A stretch of DNA of 21,303 nt from UBA2773 sp964458715 (lineage in GTDB: Bacteria; Patescibacteriota; Minisyncoccia; Moranbacterales; DUUL01), in assembly GCA_964458715.1 (NCBI GenBank), contig CAYWJP010000012.1, forward strand, positions 1 to 21,303, given 5' to 3'. Shown in pieces: positions 1 to 7,204 of this stretch (its first letter is position 1; each line of letters starts with the position of its first letter). A program made the translations under genes and the position numbers. The notes below the pieces were generated by a model that was not told the origin of the DNA, did not search any database, and saw only the letters and a list, made by a program, of their open reading frames with translations.

Positions 1-95
1 AATAGTTTACCCAGTGCAGTCGACTTCTCTTTCTATTTTTAAAAAAATATGCTAAATTAGAAACTCAGTGTTTCATATTCTAAATTTGTTTTTAT

Positions 96-1547
96 ATGTC
101 AAAAAGCGATGTAACCGTCAAGTTCAAAGACGTTTCCTTTGAGTACAGCTGGGACAAGCCCATTTTAAATGAGGCTTCTTTTTCGTTGCGAAAAGGCTCT
201 AAATTCACTCTGATGGGACAAAATGGAGCTGGTAAAAGCACTCTGCTTAATATTATTACTGGTGCTCTACATCCCAATGACGGAAAAATTTATCTAGACC
301 CCGATATGACTATCGCTTATGCTCAGCAAGTCATTCCTCGAGATCAGGTAGAACTAACCTTGCGAGAATTTTTTGAAAAATGTTTCTCCGAAAAAATTTA
401 TGACATCAATCAAAAAATCGAAAATGTTTTAGAAATTGTCAACCTCAAAGCTGATTATGACAAAAAAATAAAATCATTTTCTGGCGGACAACAAGCCCGG
501 CTTTTGATGGCTTCAGCTCTTATTCAAAACCCTGATCTTTTAATTTTAGATGAACCAACCAACAATCTTGACCAAGAAGGAATTGACCATTTAACGGGAT
601 TTTTAATCGGCTACGAAAAAACTTGTATTGTCATTTCTCATGACGCCAATTTTTTAAATTGTTTTACTGACGGAGTGCTTTATCTAGATATCTTTACTCG
701 AAAAATTCACCAATACGTTGGAGATTATTATACCGTAGTCGAAGAAATCGAAGAACAAATTCGCAGAGACGAACGAAAAAATGCTCAATACGAAAAAGAA
801 ATTTTAATTAATAAAGAAAAATCCAACTTCTTCGCTCACAAAGGAGGAAAACTAAGACTAGTAGCTAAAAAAATGCGACTAAAGGCAGATGAAATGGAAG
901 CTTCCAAGGTTAATGTTCGACGAGAAGATTCGGCTATCCGCGCTTTTGACATTCCCGCTCAAGAAGGTTTAAGCGGCGAAGTAATTAATATTTCCTCGCT
1001 AACTGTAATGAAAAACCAAGAACCGATTGAAAAACAAGTTCGGATTTCTCTTAGCAAAAATCGACATCTTTTGCTATCCGGTCCCAACGGTATTGGAAAA
1101 ACCACTTTGCTAGAGTCTCTATCCGATGGAAACGCTAAAGGCGCCACCATTTCTGAAGGAGTCAAAATCGGCTATTATCGCCAAGACTTTTCTAATCTTG
1201 ATTTTGAAAAAACTGTTTTTGATACTTTGCTAGAAGCCATGGTTGAGAAAAAAGAAGAACGCCTTCGAAGCGTGGCGGCTGGTTTTCTGCTAACTCGAGA
1301 AATGGTTTATTCTAAAATCGCTTCTCTTTCTGAAGGACAAAAAGGTCTAGTGGCTTTTGCTCGTTTGATGCTAGAAGAACCAGGTTTGCTTATTCTAGAT
1401 GAACCAACTAACCACATCAACTTCCGGCACCTCCCTGTCATTGCCAAAGCCCTGAACAACTACAAAGGAGTTATGATTTTGGTCAGCCACGTTCCCGAAT
1501 TCATCGAACAAATCCGAATCGACGATTACCTCGACCTCGCCAATTAA
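96..1547 (+). CDS. ABC-F family ATPase (ribosome-associated type)
   Basis: The 483-residue protein has two ABC ATPase domains and no membrane segment, the architecture of ABC-F proteins, which act on the ribosomal E site or in antibiotic protection. Domain 1 has Walker A GQNGAGKST (41-49), signature SFSGGQ (127-132), Walker B LLILDEP (148-154) and switch histidine SHD (181-183). A charged, mostly helical linker follows at about 205-285, where the P-site tRNA-interaction motif of the family lies. Domain 2 has Walker A GPNGIGKTT (329-337), signature SLSEGQ (410-415) and Walker B LLILDEP (431-437). Domain 2 is less canonical: the signature reads LSEGQ, and the sequence after Walker B is NHIN instead of the usual NHLD. 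The ATG at 96 has no Shine-Dalgarno sequence. The subfamily (EttA, Uup or resistance type) cannot be assigned by eye. Confidence 0.93.
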   Translation: MSKSDVTVKFKDVSFEYSWDKPILNEASFSLRKGSKFTLMGQNGAGKSTLLNIITGALHPNDGKIYLDPDMTIAYAQQVIPRDQVELTLREFFEKCFSEKIYDINQKIENVLEIVNLKADYDKKIKSFSGGQQARLLMASALIQNPDLLILDEPTNNLDQEGIDHLTGFLIGYEKTCIVISHDANFLNCFTDGVLYLDIFTRKIHQYVGDYYTVVEEIEEQIRRDERKNAQYEKEILINKEKSNFFAHKGGKLRLVAKKMRLKADEMEASKVNVRREDSAIRAFDIPAQEGLSGEVINISSLTVMKNQEPIEKQVRISLSKNRHLLLSGPNGIGKTTLLESLSDGNAKGATISEGVKIGYYRQDFSNLDFEKTVFDTLLEAMVEKKEERLRSVAAGFLLTREMVYSKIASLSEGQKGLVAFARLMLEEPGLLILDEPTNHINFRHLPVIAKALNNYKGVMILVSHVPEFIEQIRIDDYLDLAN

Positions 1548-1554
1548 TTCAAAC

Positions 1555-1582
1555 TTGACAAATCCAAAAATCGTTCTAGAAT
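1555..1582 (+). promoter_or_regulatory. Sigma70-type promoter for the T-box/thrS transcript
   Basis: The -35 box TTGACA (1555-1560) and -10 box TAGAAT (1577-1582) are separated by 16 nt. Transcription would start near 1589, just upstream of the structured thrS leader. The -35 is a perfect consensus match and the -10 matches 5 of 6. Confidence 0.75.
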
Positions 1583-1588
1583 GTTATT

Positions 1589-1790
1589 AGTACTTGTGGC
1601 AATTGATATGTCTACCAAACATATGTTTTAGTAATAAAATTTGAGATTAAAACCTCAACTAAGCCTAAAAAAACAGAAAGAGTTCTGGTTAAAATTAAAC
1701 TAGAAAATCTAAGTGGAACCGCGGGTTAAAACCTCGTCTTAGAAATTATTCAATTTTTTGAATATATTTTAAGATGAGGTTTTTTTATTT
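1589..1790 (+). promoter_or_regulatory. T-box riboswitch controlling thrS
   Basis: The 14-nt T-box core AAGTGGAACCGCGG (1711-1724) matches the family consensus GGGTGGNACCGCGG, except that the leading GGG is AAG. The partner segment usually reading CGTCCC here reads CGTCTT (1735-1740), so the antiterminator pair is kept as AAG/CTT, a compensatory change. A terminator that competes with this pairing follows. Upstream are small hairpins at 1641-1658 (TTGAG/CTCAA) and 1674-1687 (CAGAA/TTCTG), and a possible base stem TTATTA/TAATAA (1584-1589 with 1632-1637). The leader before the core is only about 120 nt, so Stem I must be compact. I could not fix the specifier; ACC at 1614-1616 is a candidate Thr codon. 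The UGGA core predicts a tRNA-Thr with discriminator U. Confidence 0.85.
1728..1790 (+). terminator. T-box-regulated intrinsic terminator upstream of thrS
   Basis: AAAACCTCGTCTTA (1728-1741) pairs with TAAGATGAGGTTTT (1770-1783), with one G-U pair. The loop holds an inner hairpin ATTCAA/TTGAAT (1748-1763), and a U-rich tract runs to 1790. Its 5' arm overlaps the 3' part of the antiterminator, so the two structures are mutually exclusive. Read-through would occur when uncharged tRNA-Thr binds. Confidence 0.85.
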
Positions 1791-1856
1791 AAAAATTAAG
1801 ATTTAGGATTTATTTAAAAATTAGAAAATTACAAAATTAAAAATTAATATTATTTT

Positions 1857-3617
1857 ATGAAAGATAACCAAAAACAAGAAAAATTAAACCTTCTCCGCCA
1901 CAGCACTGCTCACATTCTCGCTGCCGCTGTTTTAAAATTTTTCCCTGAAGCCAAGTTCGCCATTGGACCTCATATTGATAATGGTTTTTATTACGATTTC
2001 GAACTTCCTCGAACTTTAATTCCCGAGGATCTTCCGTTATTAGAAGAAGAAATGAAAAAAATTATAAAAGCCAACTTCCTTTTCGAAAAAAGCTCCATTC
2101 CAGCCGAAGAAGCTTTGGAAAAATTCGAAGAGCTAGACCAACAATTTAAAGTTGAACTAATTGCTGATTTAATAAAAGAAGGAAATAAAGAAGTTAATAT
2201 TTATAAATTAGATGGATTTGTTGATTTATGTTCCGGACCTCATATTGAATCTTCCGGAAAAATTGATCCTCAAGCCTTCAAATTAACTACAATTTCTGGA
2301 GCTTATTGGAAAGGTGATGAGAAAAGAGAAAGCTTGCAAAGAATTTATGGAACAGTTTTTGAAAACAAAGCCAACCTTAAAAAACATTTATTTGAATTAG
2401 CTGAAGCTCAGAAAAGAAATCATCGAAAAATTGGAAAAGAGTTAGAATTATTTGCTAACATTCCTGAAATTGGAAAAGGTTTACCAGTTTGGCTTCCCAA
2501 AGGATACGCAATGAGAAGAGTCTTAGAAGATTATATGCTTAAACTAGAAAGAAGTTATGGCTACGAACATATCTTAACTCCCCATATTAATAAAAAGGAA
2601 TTGTTTGAAACTTCAGGACATTTAGGATTTTACAAAGAATCAATGTATAGTCCGCTTGAAATTGATAATGAAATTTTTTATTTAAAACCTATGAATTGCC
2701 CAGCAGCAATGATGGTTTACAAAATGAAACCAAAAAGTTATCGGGAACTTCCTATAAAAATGGGTGAATTGGGAACTGTTTATCGTTACGAAAAATCAGG
2801 AGAACTTCATGGATTACAAAGAGTTAGAGGATTTACTCAAAATGACGCTCATATTTTTTGTGCTTCAAATCAACTTAAGGATGAACTCGTAGAAGTTTTA
2901 GATATGCTATTGATATTCTTCAAGGATCTTGGTTTCAAAAATTATAAATTTCGATTATCACTTTCGGATGACAGTAAAAATAAATATGTTGGAAAAAAAT
3001 CTGATTGGGAAAAAGCTGAAAAAATAATGCGTAAAGTTTTGATAGACTCAAAAGTCGATTTTTATGAAGAAAAAGGAGAAGCTGCTTTTTATGGACCTAA
3101 ACTGGATGTTCAAGCCATCAATGTTTTTGGAAAAGAAGATTCTATTTCAACTATTCAAATAGATTTTAATTTGCCAGAAAGATTTAACATAAAGTTTATT
3201 AATAAAGACGGGGGAAAAGAACAGCCTTTTGTTATTCATAGAGCTCTTGTTGGTTCTTTTGAAAGATTTTTTTCTTTTTTAATAGAATATTATGCTGGTA
3301 AATTTCCAGTATGGATTGCTCCGATTCAAGTAGGACTTTTACCTGTTTCTGAAAAATTTGATGATTATGCAAAATCAATCTTCAAAGAAATTAAAAAAGA
3401 AGAAATTAGAATAGAAATGTTTAACTCAGATGATTCACTGGGGAAAAGAATTGCTGAAAGTACTAAATTAAAAATTCCTTATATTTTGATTATGGGAGAA
3501 AAAGAAGAAAAAGACAAAACGGTTACAATCAGGAAGCGAGATCAGAAAGAGCAAGTGACTCTAAAAATCGAAGAATTCATCAAGATGCTTAAACAAGAAA
3601 TTGAAGAAAAGAAATAA
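1857..3617 (+). CDS. thrS: Threonyl-tRNA synthetase, without TGS domain
   Basis: This 586-residue cytoplasmic class II synthetase charges tRNA-Thr. The N-terminal editing domain keeps HSTAH (15-19) and the C125/H129 pair (LCSGPH). The catalytic core has the zinc ligands C281 (MNCPAAM), H332 (NDAHIF) and H461 (VIHRAL), motif 2 around TVYRYEKSGELHG (307-319) and motif 3 HRALVGSFERF (461-471). The anticodon-binding domain starts at about residue 483 (PVWIAPIQVG). The usual N-terminal TGS domain of about 60 residues is missing; the protein starts directly at the editing domain, and the leader upstream does not encode it. The ATG at 1857 has no Shine-Dalgarno sequence. Transcription is probably controlled by the T-box just upstream. 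Confidence 0.97.
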   Translation: MKDNQKQEKLNLLRHSTAHILAAAVLKFFPEAKFAIGPHIDNGFYYDFELPRTLIPEDLPLLEEEMKKIIKANFLFEKSSIPAEEALEKFEELDQQFKVELIADLIKEGNKEVNIYKLDGFVDLCSGPHIESSGKIDPQAFKLTTISGAYWKGDEKRESLQRIYGTVFENKANLKKHLFELAEAQKRNHRKIGKELELFANIPEIGKGLPVWLPKGYAMRRVLEDYMLKLERSYGYEHILTPHINKKELFETSGHLGFYKESMYSPLEIDNEIFYLKPMNCPAAMMVYKMKPKSYRELPIKMGELGTVYRYEKSGELHGLQRVRGFTQNDAHIFCASNQLKDELVEVLDMLLIFFKDLGFKNYKFRLSLSDDSKNKYVGKKSDWEKAEKIMRKVLIDSKVDFYEEKGEAAFYGPKLDVQAINVFGKEDSISTIQIDFNLPERFNIKFINKDGGKEQPFVIHRALVGSFERFFSFLIEYYAGKFPVWIAPIQVGLLPVSEKFDDYAKSIFKEIKKEEIRIEMFNSDDSLGKRIAESTKLKIPYILIMGEKEEKDKTVTIRKRDQKEQVTLKIEEFIKMLKQEIEEKK

Positions 3618-3630
3618 TCGGACAAAATTT

Positions 3631-3683
3631 ATGGGCGAACAGATGCTTCTGCTCGCCCATTGAATAATAAATTATTCTTTTTT
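3631..3683 (+). terminator. Paired hairpins ending thrS and facing the convergent orphan gene
   Basis: A GC-rich hairpin ATGGGCGA/TCGCCCAT (3631-3660, inner CAG/CTG) is followed by a second hairpin GAATAA/TTATTC (3662-3677) with T6 at 3678-3683. The second hairpin plus T-run is a standard intrinsic terminator for thrS. The first could also end the minus-strand gene, because A-rich sequence flanks its left side. Confidence 0.75.
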
Positions 3684-3686
3684 CTC

Positions 3687-3914
3687 TCAACTTTTTTTAA
3701 CAAAGTAGATCATACCAGGAACATCGCCGGCAGCTATTAAAATCTGATTTGATATTTGGCTTATTAATCTGTCTGTCTCATTTTTATCCGGAAAGCCAGA
3801 ACACGCCAATGTCAGATCATCAAAACCATCGAGTATCTTGGTTTGAATTTTAACTGCTTCCTCTTCTGACAATTCCTTTACTGAAATTTCAACTAAAACA
3901 ATCTTTTTCGCCAT
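3687..3914 (-). CDS. Hypothetical small protein, 75 aa
   Basis: I do not recognise this family. The protein has no cysteine-pair motif beyond a single Cys, no membrane segment and no signal peptide. An N-terminal strand-like segment (KKIVLVEISV, 3-12) precedes a probable amphipathic helix (LSEEEAVKIQTKIL, 15-28), and a C-terminal segment ends MIYFVKKS. Coding support comes mainly from a near-perfect Shine-Dalgarno AAGGAGGG (3930-3923 on the minus strand) 8 nt before the ATG, unlike the housekeeping genes here. It sits convergent to thrS and divergent from miaB. GC content looks somewhat above that of its neighbours by eye. It may be an accessory gene. Confidence 0.7.
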   Translation of the reverse strand: MAKKIVLVEISVKELSEEEAVKIQTKILDGFDDLTLACSGFPDKNETDRLISQISNQILIAAGDVPGMIYFVKKS

Positions 3915-3966
3915 TTTTCATGCCCTCCTTGAAAAGATTAATGATTTATTCCCTTAAATAGCTATT

Positions 3967-5079
3967 ATGGAATACTACATCAAAACTTTCGGTTGTCAAA
4001 TGAATTTTTCCGATTCGGAAAGAATGGCAACTTTTTTTGAAGAAAATAACTTTACTTTAGCTGACAAAATTGATCAGGCTGATTTGGTAATTTTCAATAC
4101 TTGCGGAGTACGTCAAATGTCAGAGCACAAAGTCTATGGTCACGTTCACAATGTCTTCAAAAAAGAACAAGGTGAATTCCGAAAGAAGAGGGGATGCCCT
4201 GGGATAAATCAAAGAAAAAAAATTGTTGTTATTACTGGTTGTTTAGCTCACCGTGAAGAATTCCGAAAAAGATTAGAGAACAAAGCTGATCTTTTTGTCG
4301 CCATCAAAGATTTTCCAAAGATATTAGAGTTAATTAAAAAAAATAAAAAAGCACAAAAAAAATATCAGGAAATTGCCGAAAACAATGATTATTTGAAAAT
4401 TGAGGCAAAGTATGAGAAGAAAGATTCGGCTTTTGTTCCAATTATGACTGGATGCAACAACTTTTGCACTTATTGTATTGTTCCCTATGCCCGAGGAAGA
4501 GAATGGTCTCGACCTTTCAAAGAAGTTAAAGCTGAAATAAAGAAACTAGCCGAAAAAAAATATAGAACAATCACACTGCTTGGACAAAACGTTAATTCCT
4601 ACAAAGACAATAAAATTTCCTTTCCACAGCTCTTAGAAACTCTTGCTCAAAAATTCCCCACTATCAATTTCAAATTCCTAACCTCTCACCCCAAAGATTA
4701 TTCCGATGAACTAATTGACGTTATTGCTCAAAACAAAAACATCTCACGCCAAATCCATTTACCCATTCAAGCCGGAAGTGACAAAATCCTAAAAGCCATG
4801 AACCGCCCTTACACTCAAAAACATTACTTAAACTTAATTAAAAAAACCCGAGAAAAAATCCCCACCGCCAAATTCTCCACTGACATCATCGTTGGCTTTC
4901 CTGGTGAAACTGAAAAAGATTTTCAAGAAACTGTCAAAGTTTTCAAAGAAGTCGGTTTTTCCGAAGCCTTCATTAACAAATATTCCCCTCGCCCCGGCAC
5001 CGTTTCATTCAAACTCAAGGATTCAATTTCCCTTGATGAAAAAAAACGAAGAGAACAGATTCTCAAAAAGTATTTTTGA
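3967..5079 (+). CDS. miaB: MiaB-type tRNA methylthiotransferase lacking the TRAM domain
   Basis: This radical-SAM methylthiotransferase probably adds the 2-methylthio group to i6A37 in tRNA. The N-terminal UPF0004 domain has C10 (TFGCQMN), C46 (NTCGVR) and C92 (TGCLA) for the second Fe-S cluster. The radical-SAM motif CNNFCTYC supplies C163, C167 and C170, followed by the typical IVPYARGRE. Segments such as LLGQNVNSY and HLPIQAGSDK fit MiaB better than RimO or MtaB. The protein ends at residue 370 with a TGA, shortly after the radical-SAM core; MiaB proteins usually run to about 430-450 residues with a C-terminal TRAM RNA-binding domain. Reading on past the stop in frame does not recover TRAM. 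The segment around 65-85 (with extra C77) looks like a short basic insertion. There is no Shine-Dalgarno sequence. Confidence 0.9.
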   Translation: MEYYIKTFGCQMNFSDSERMATFFEENNFTLADKIDQADLVIFNTCGVRQMSEHKVYGHVHNVFKKEQGEFRKKRGCPGINQRKKIVVITGCLAHREEFRKRLENKADLFVAIKDFPKILELIKKNKKAQKKYQEIAENNDYLKIEAKYEKKDSAFVPIMTGCNNFCTYCIVPYARGREWSRPFKEVKAEIKKLAEKKYRTITLLGQNVNSYKDNKISFPQLLETLAQKFPTINFKFLTSHPKDYSDELIDVIAQNKNISRQIHLPIQAGSDKILKAMNRPYTQKHYLNLIKKTREKIPTAKFSTDIIVGFPGETEKDFQETVKVFKEVGFSEAFINKYSPRPGTVSFKLKDSISLDEKKRREQILKKYF

Positions 5080-5086
5080 GAATTAA

Positions 5087-5105
5087 TTTTGAATTTTGAA
5101 TTTTG
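5087..5105. repeat. Low-complexity TTTTGAA tandem repeat after miaB
   Basis: The 7-nt unit TTTTGAA is repeated nearly three times just after the miaB stop. A longer array of the same unit lies at 9531-9573, upstream of smc. Confidence 0.6.
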
Positions 5106-5158
5106 CACCCAAAGGGCATTATAAATTTCGATTCAATTTTGAATGATTTAATTTTCAA

Positions 5159-5178
5159 CCCGCCTACCGACAGGCAGG
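5159..5178. repeat. GC-rich short palindromic repeat
   Basis: CCCGCCT (5159-5165) and AGGCAGG (5172-5178) form a 7-bp stem around the loop ACCGAC. On the minus strand the single imperfect pair becomes a G-U wobble. The element stands out as a GC island in very AT-rich sequence. From memory, short palindromes of this CCTGCC...GGCAGG type are scattered through many Parcubacteria genomes; that is recollection, not a search result. Confidence 0.5.
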
Positions 5179-5236
5179 TTTTTAAATTTAAATTTACTAA
5201 AAACAACTCGGGTTGAATCATTTTTAAATATTTTAA

Positions 5237-5278
5237 AAACCCAATCAAATTTTCTTTGACTGGGTTTCTATTTTTTTT
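5237..5278. terminator. Convergent terminator between miaB and the 179-aa orphan gene
   Basis: AAACCCAATCAAA (5237-5249) pairs with TTTGACTGGGTTT (5255-5267), with one A-C mismatch and a 5-nt loop. T8 follows on the plus strand at 5271-5278. An A5 run on the left gives a shorter U tract for minus-strand transcripts, so it can serve both converging genes. Confidence 0.85.
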
Positions 5279-5299
5279 AAAAGCTAATCAGTTGATCTC

Positions 5300-5839
5300 T
5301 TATCGCAGATTTGCCCTTTCACATCCGTTAATAAAACGCAAAAGAATCGCCTCTCCATTTTCATCAAACTCCACATCGATGAAAGACTTTCGCACTCTTT
5401 TGGTCTGTTCAAGAGTAAACCCCCAACTTTCATTTTTACCTTTTTCTGAGATGGTCGGCTTAACAGCATGTTCACGATCACTGGCCTGAATCATATAGCC
5501 AATAATGTCAGTTGCCGTAATTCGGACTGAATTTTTCCATTGTTGTTCACTGGCCAATTTTACCAAAGCTTCCTCAAATTCCTTTTTCACCCCTTGATCC
5601 CAAACTGCCTGACAATAACGTAAGGCGGTCAAAACTCTAAGAAGCCTATCATAAAAAGAAGAAACTCCGTCCAATCCTGGAAAACCATCAGTTCCCGAGT
5701 TTTTAATGAAGTCTTTACAGTTAAAATTTTCATTTGAAGATCCCCTGATAACAGTCAAGACAAATTCCAAATTCCGATAAAACCAAACCGGCAATAGATT
5801 TCCATTGCTATATTTAATTTTAGTCGCCAGATTCTCCAT
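5300..5839 (-). CDS. Hypothetical protein, 179 aa
   Basis: I do not recognise this family. The chosen start is the ATG at 5839 because a G-rich Shine-Dalgarno-like tract (G8, complement of 5841-5848) lies directly before it; an in-frame start 21 codons upstream is less likely. The protein looks soluble and mixed helical/strand. It has a run of aromatic and hydrophobic residues near the N-terminus (LLPVWFYRNLEFVLTVI, 15-31) and a helical middle (SSFYDRLLRVLTALRYCQAV). A strand-rich C-terminus (FIDVEFDENGEAILLRFING) could form a small beta hairpin. No catalytic motif is evident. It is isolated between terminators, so it is probably its own transcription unit. Codon and base use look less AT-rich than the flanking housekeeping genes, which would fit an accessory gene. 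Confidence 0.75.
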   Translation of the reverse strand: MENLATKIKYSNGNLLPVWFYRNLEFVLTVIRGSSNENFNCKDFIKNSGTDGFPGLDGVSSFYDRLLRVLTALRYCQAVWDQGVKKEFEEALVKLASEQQWKNSVRITATDIIGYMIQASDREHAVKPTISEKGKNESWGFTLEQTKRVRKSFIDVEFDENGEAILLRFINGCERANLR

Positions 5840-5840
5840 A

Positions 5841-5848
5841 CCCCCCCC
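5841..5848 (-). promoter_or_regulatory. G8 homopolymer acting as ribosome-binding site
   Basis: An eight-base C run on the plus strand gives AGGGGGGGGT directly before the ATG of the 179-aa gene. It can pair with the anti-Shine-Dalgarno sequence, but its spacing to the start is short and would change if the homopolymer slipped. Confidence 0.5.
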
Positions 5849-5893
5849 TAAATATATAAAATTAATAAAAATGTACTGATGAAATAGTACCTC

Positions 5894-5922
5894 AGCATAC
5901 ATTAAAATTAGTCAAAAATCAA
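5894..5922 (-). promoter_or_regulatory. Possible promoter for the 179-aa orphan gene
   Basis: On the minus strand TTGATT (5922-5917) and TATGCT (5899-5894) are 17 nt apart, about 55 nt before the start codon. The -10 matches only 4 of 6 positions, so this is a tentative call. Confidence 0.35.
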
Positions 5923-5973
5923 CCCATCACCCCAAAACCGTGCAATTCTTGGTGTAATAACCGCCTTTCCGCC

Positions 5974-6004
5974 AAAAAAAGCTCGTCACGCGAGCTGTTT
6001 TTTT
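5974..6004. terminator. Bidirectional intrinsic terminator downstream of rsmI
   Basis: AGCTCG (5980-5985) and CGAGCT (5991-5996) form a stem with loop TCACG. An A7 run precedes it and a T7 run (5998-6004) follows, so U-tracts exist in both directions. On the minus strand it closes the rsmI transcript before the 179-aa gene. Confidence 0.85.
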
Positions 6005-6088
6005 GACTTATCTAGCTTCTGCTTTTTTATTTTAAAATTGAAAATTTATTGTAAATTGGTTTATCATAAATTGTAAATTGGAATCATA

Positions 6089-6775
6089 TTAATAAATTAA
6101 CACCACAATCTCTCCTTTTATTTTATCAGGATTTTCTTGATAATGTTTCTTGATGTCGGCGATTGATCCTCTTTTTATTTCTTCAAAAATTTTAGTGAGT
6201 TCTCTTCCTAGTATGACACGCTTAGAAACTCCAAGTTCTTCAAAAAGTGCTTCTATTAAATCCAAATTTTTCATCAAACGATAGGGGGATTCATAATACA
6301 TAGTGGGATAAGGTGAGACTAAGACTTCTCGGAAGAATTTTTCTCGGCCTTTTTTGTTGGGTGGAAAACCCATAAAAGTAAATCTGGTCATATTAATTCC
6401 CGCTACAGAAACCAAAGCGCTCAAAGCATTAGCACCGGGAATAGGAGTTATTTTTATATTATCTTTAAAAAAATCTAAAGCTCTTTCAATCAAAAGATTT
6501 CCCGGATCAGAAATTCCTGGAGTTCCAGCATCAGTCACCAAAGCAACTTTTTCAACTTCCCTCATCGACTCTAAAATTTTCTGAATTTGCCCTTCATTAC
6601 TTTGTTGGTGATAAGCTTTTAGCGGTTTGACGATTTCATACTTATTTAACAAGACTTTAGTCTTTCTGGTGTCCTCACAGAGGATAAAATCAGCCTCTTT
6701 GAGAGTTTCTACCGCTCTAAAGGTTATATCGCCCAAATTACCAATCGGCGTGGCGACTATAAATAAATTTAGCAT
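6089..6775 (-). CDS. rsmI: 16S rRNA (cytidine-1402-2'-O)-methyltransferase RsmI
   Basis: This SAM-dependent tetrapyrrole-methylase-fold enzyme methylates the 2'-OH of C1402 in the 16S rRNA decoding centre. Family motifs are clear: VATPIGNLGDIT (7-18), LCEDTRKT, VTDAGTPGISDPG, PIPGANAL, FMGFPP, YYESPYRL and GRELTKI. At 228 residues it ends right after the catalytic fold (GEIVVLIY) and lacks the small C-terminal domain of about 50 residues found in E. coli RsmI. The start ATG at 6775 is preceded by AT-rich ATTCAAT-type repeat sequence with no Shine-Dalgarno. It is the last gene of the minus-strand series rnc, smc, four-helix-bundle gene, rsmI. Confidence 0.96.
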   Translation of the reverse strand: MLNLFIVATPIGNLGDITFRAVETLKEADFILCEDTRKTKVLLNKYEIVKPLKAYHQQSNEGQIQKILESMREVEKVALVTDAGTPGISDPGNLLIERALDFFKDNIKITPIPGANALSALVSVAGINMTRFTFMGFPPNKKGREKFFREVLVSPYPTMYYESPYRLMKNLDLIEALFEELGVSKRVILGRELTKIFEEIKRGSIADIKKHYQENPDKIKGEIVVLIY

Positions 6776-6791
6776 AATTTTATTTATTATA

Positions 6792-6850
6792 AATATTCAA
6801 TATTCAATACTCAATATCCATTCAATATCCAATTTTTTAATACTCAATAA
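6792..6850. repeat. ATTCAAT low-complexity repeat, left flank of the four-helix-bundle gene
   Basis: Degenerate units ATTCAATA, ACTCAATA and CATTCAATATCC recur about six times. The segment AATACTCAATAA (6839-6850) is exactly inverted at 7241-7252 on the other side of the gene, and ATTCAATATT has its inverse at 7216-7225. Confidence 0.6.
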
Positions 6851-7204
6851 CTATTTTTGTCCCTTACTGGTATTTATGGATTTACTAAAAATTAATAATA
6901 GTTCGTGGGCTTCTTTCCAATGAATTCTATTTTCTTTTTTAATCTCTGGGTGAGCCTTAGACAAAAGTCTTAGCCAATGCTTAGTTTCTTTAATTTCTTT
7001 CTTGGCAATGCACATTTTATGTCTAAAATCTTTTTTGCTCTCGGCTTCACTGGCTTCACAATAATTTGCTCCGATTGAACCACTAGATCCAATCAATTGA
7101 TCAATAATCCTTCTATTGAAAGGAGTGACTGATAGCTTCTTACAGGTTATTATAACATTTTCAGCAAAAACAACACATCTTTCTTCTAAATTAAATTTAT
7201 TCAT
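6851..7204 (-). CDS. Four-helix bundle protein (23S rRNA IVS-type / S23 family)
   Basis: This 117-residue all-helical protein has family hallmarks: a central SSGSIGANYCEASEAESKKD (about 40-59), followed by RHKMCIAKKEIKETKHWLRLL and a C-terminal helix LLLIFSKSINTSK. Homologues are encoded in intervening sequences of 23S rRNA genes and as free-standing genes, and are very common in CPR and Bacteroidota genomes. They share the fold of Avd, the accessory subunit of diversity-generating retroelements. The molecular role is unknown. Here no rRNA or reverse transcriptase gene is nearby. The gene sits between smc and rsmI and is flanked by inverted low-complexity repeats, which suggests it may have entered as a unit. 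No Shine-Dalgarno is present. Confidence 0.9.
   Translation of the reverse strand: MNKFNLEERCVVFAENVIITCKKLSVTPFNRRIIDQLIGSSGSIGANYCEASEAESKKDFRHKMCIAKKEIKETKHWLRLLSKAHPEIKKENRIHWKEAHELLLIFSKSINTSKGQK

Noticed and set aside
3954..3966. TTAAATAGCTATT before miaB, identical to part of the palindrome at 21121-21133
   Set aside because: A 13-nt AT-rich match without the inverted arm is plausible by chance in such a genome.
5077..5146. UGA as glycine (Gracilibacteria-type code) extending miaB
   Set aside because: Read-through meets a TAA after about 20 codons of low-complexity repeat with no TRAM similarity, and no other gene has in-frame TGA.
5256..5489. Plus-strand open frame of 77 codons
   Set aside because: It begins inside the miaB terminator and is antisense to the 179-aa gene, which has the RBS.
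6627..6923. Plus-strand open frame of 98 codons
   Set aside because: It is antisense to rsmI and runs into low-complexity ATTCAAT repeat, so it is a chance frame.
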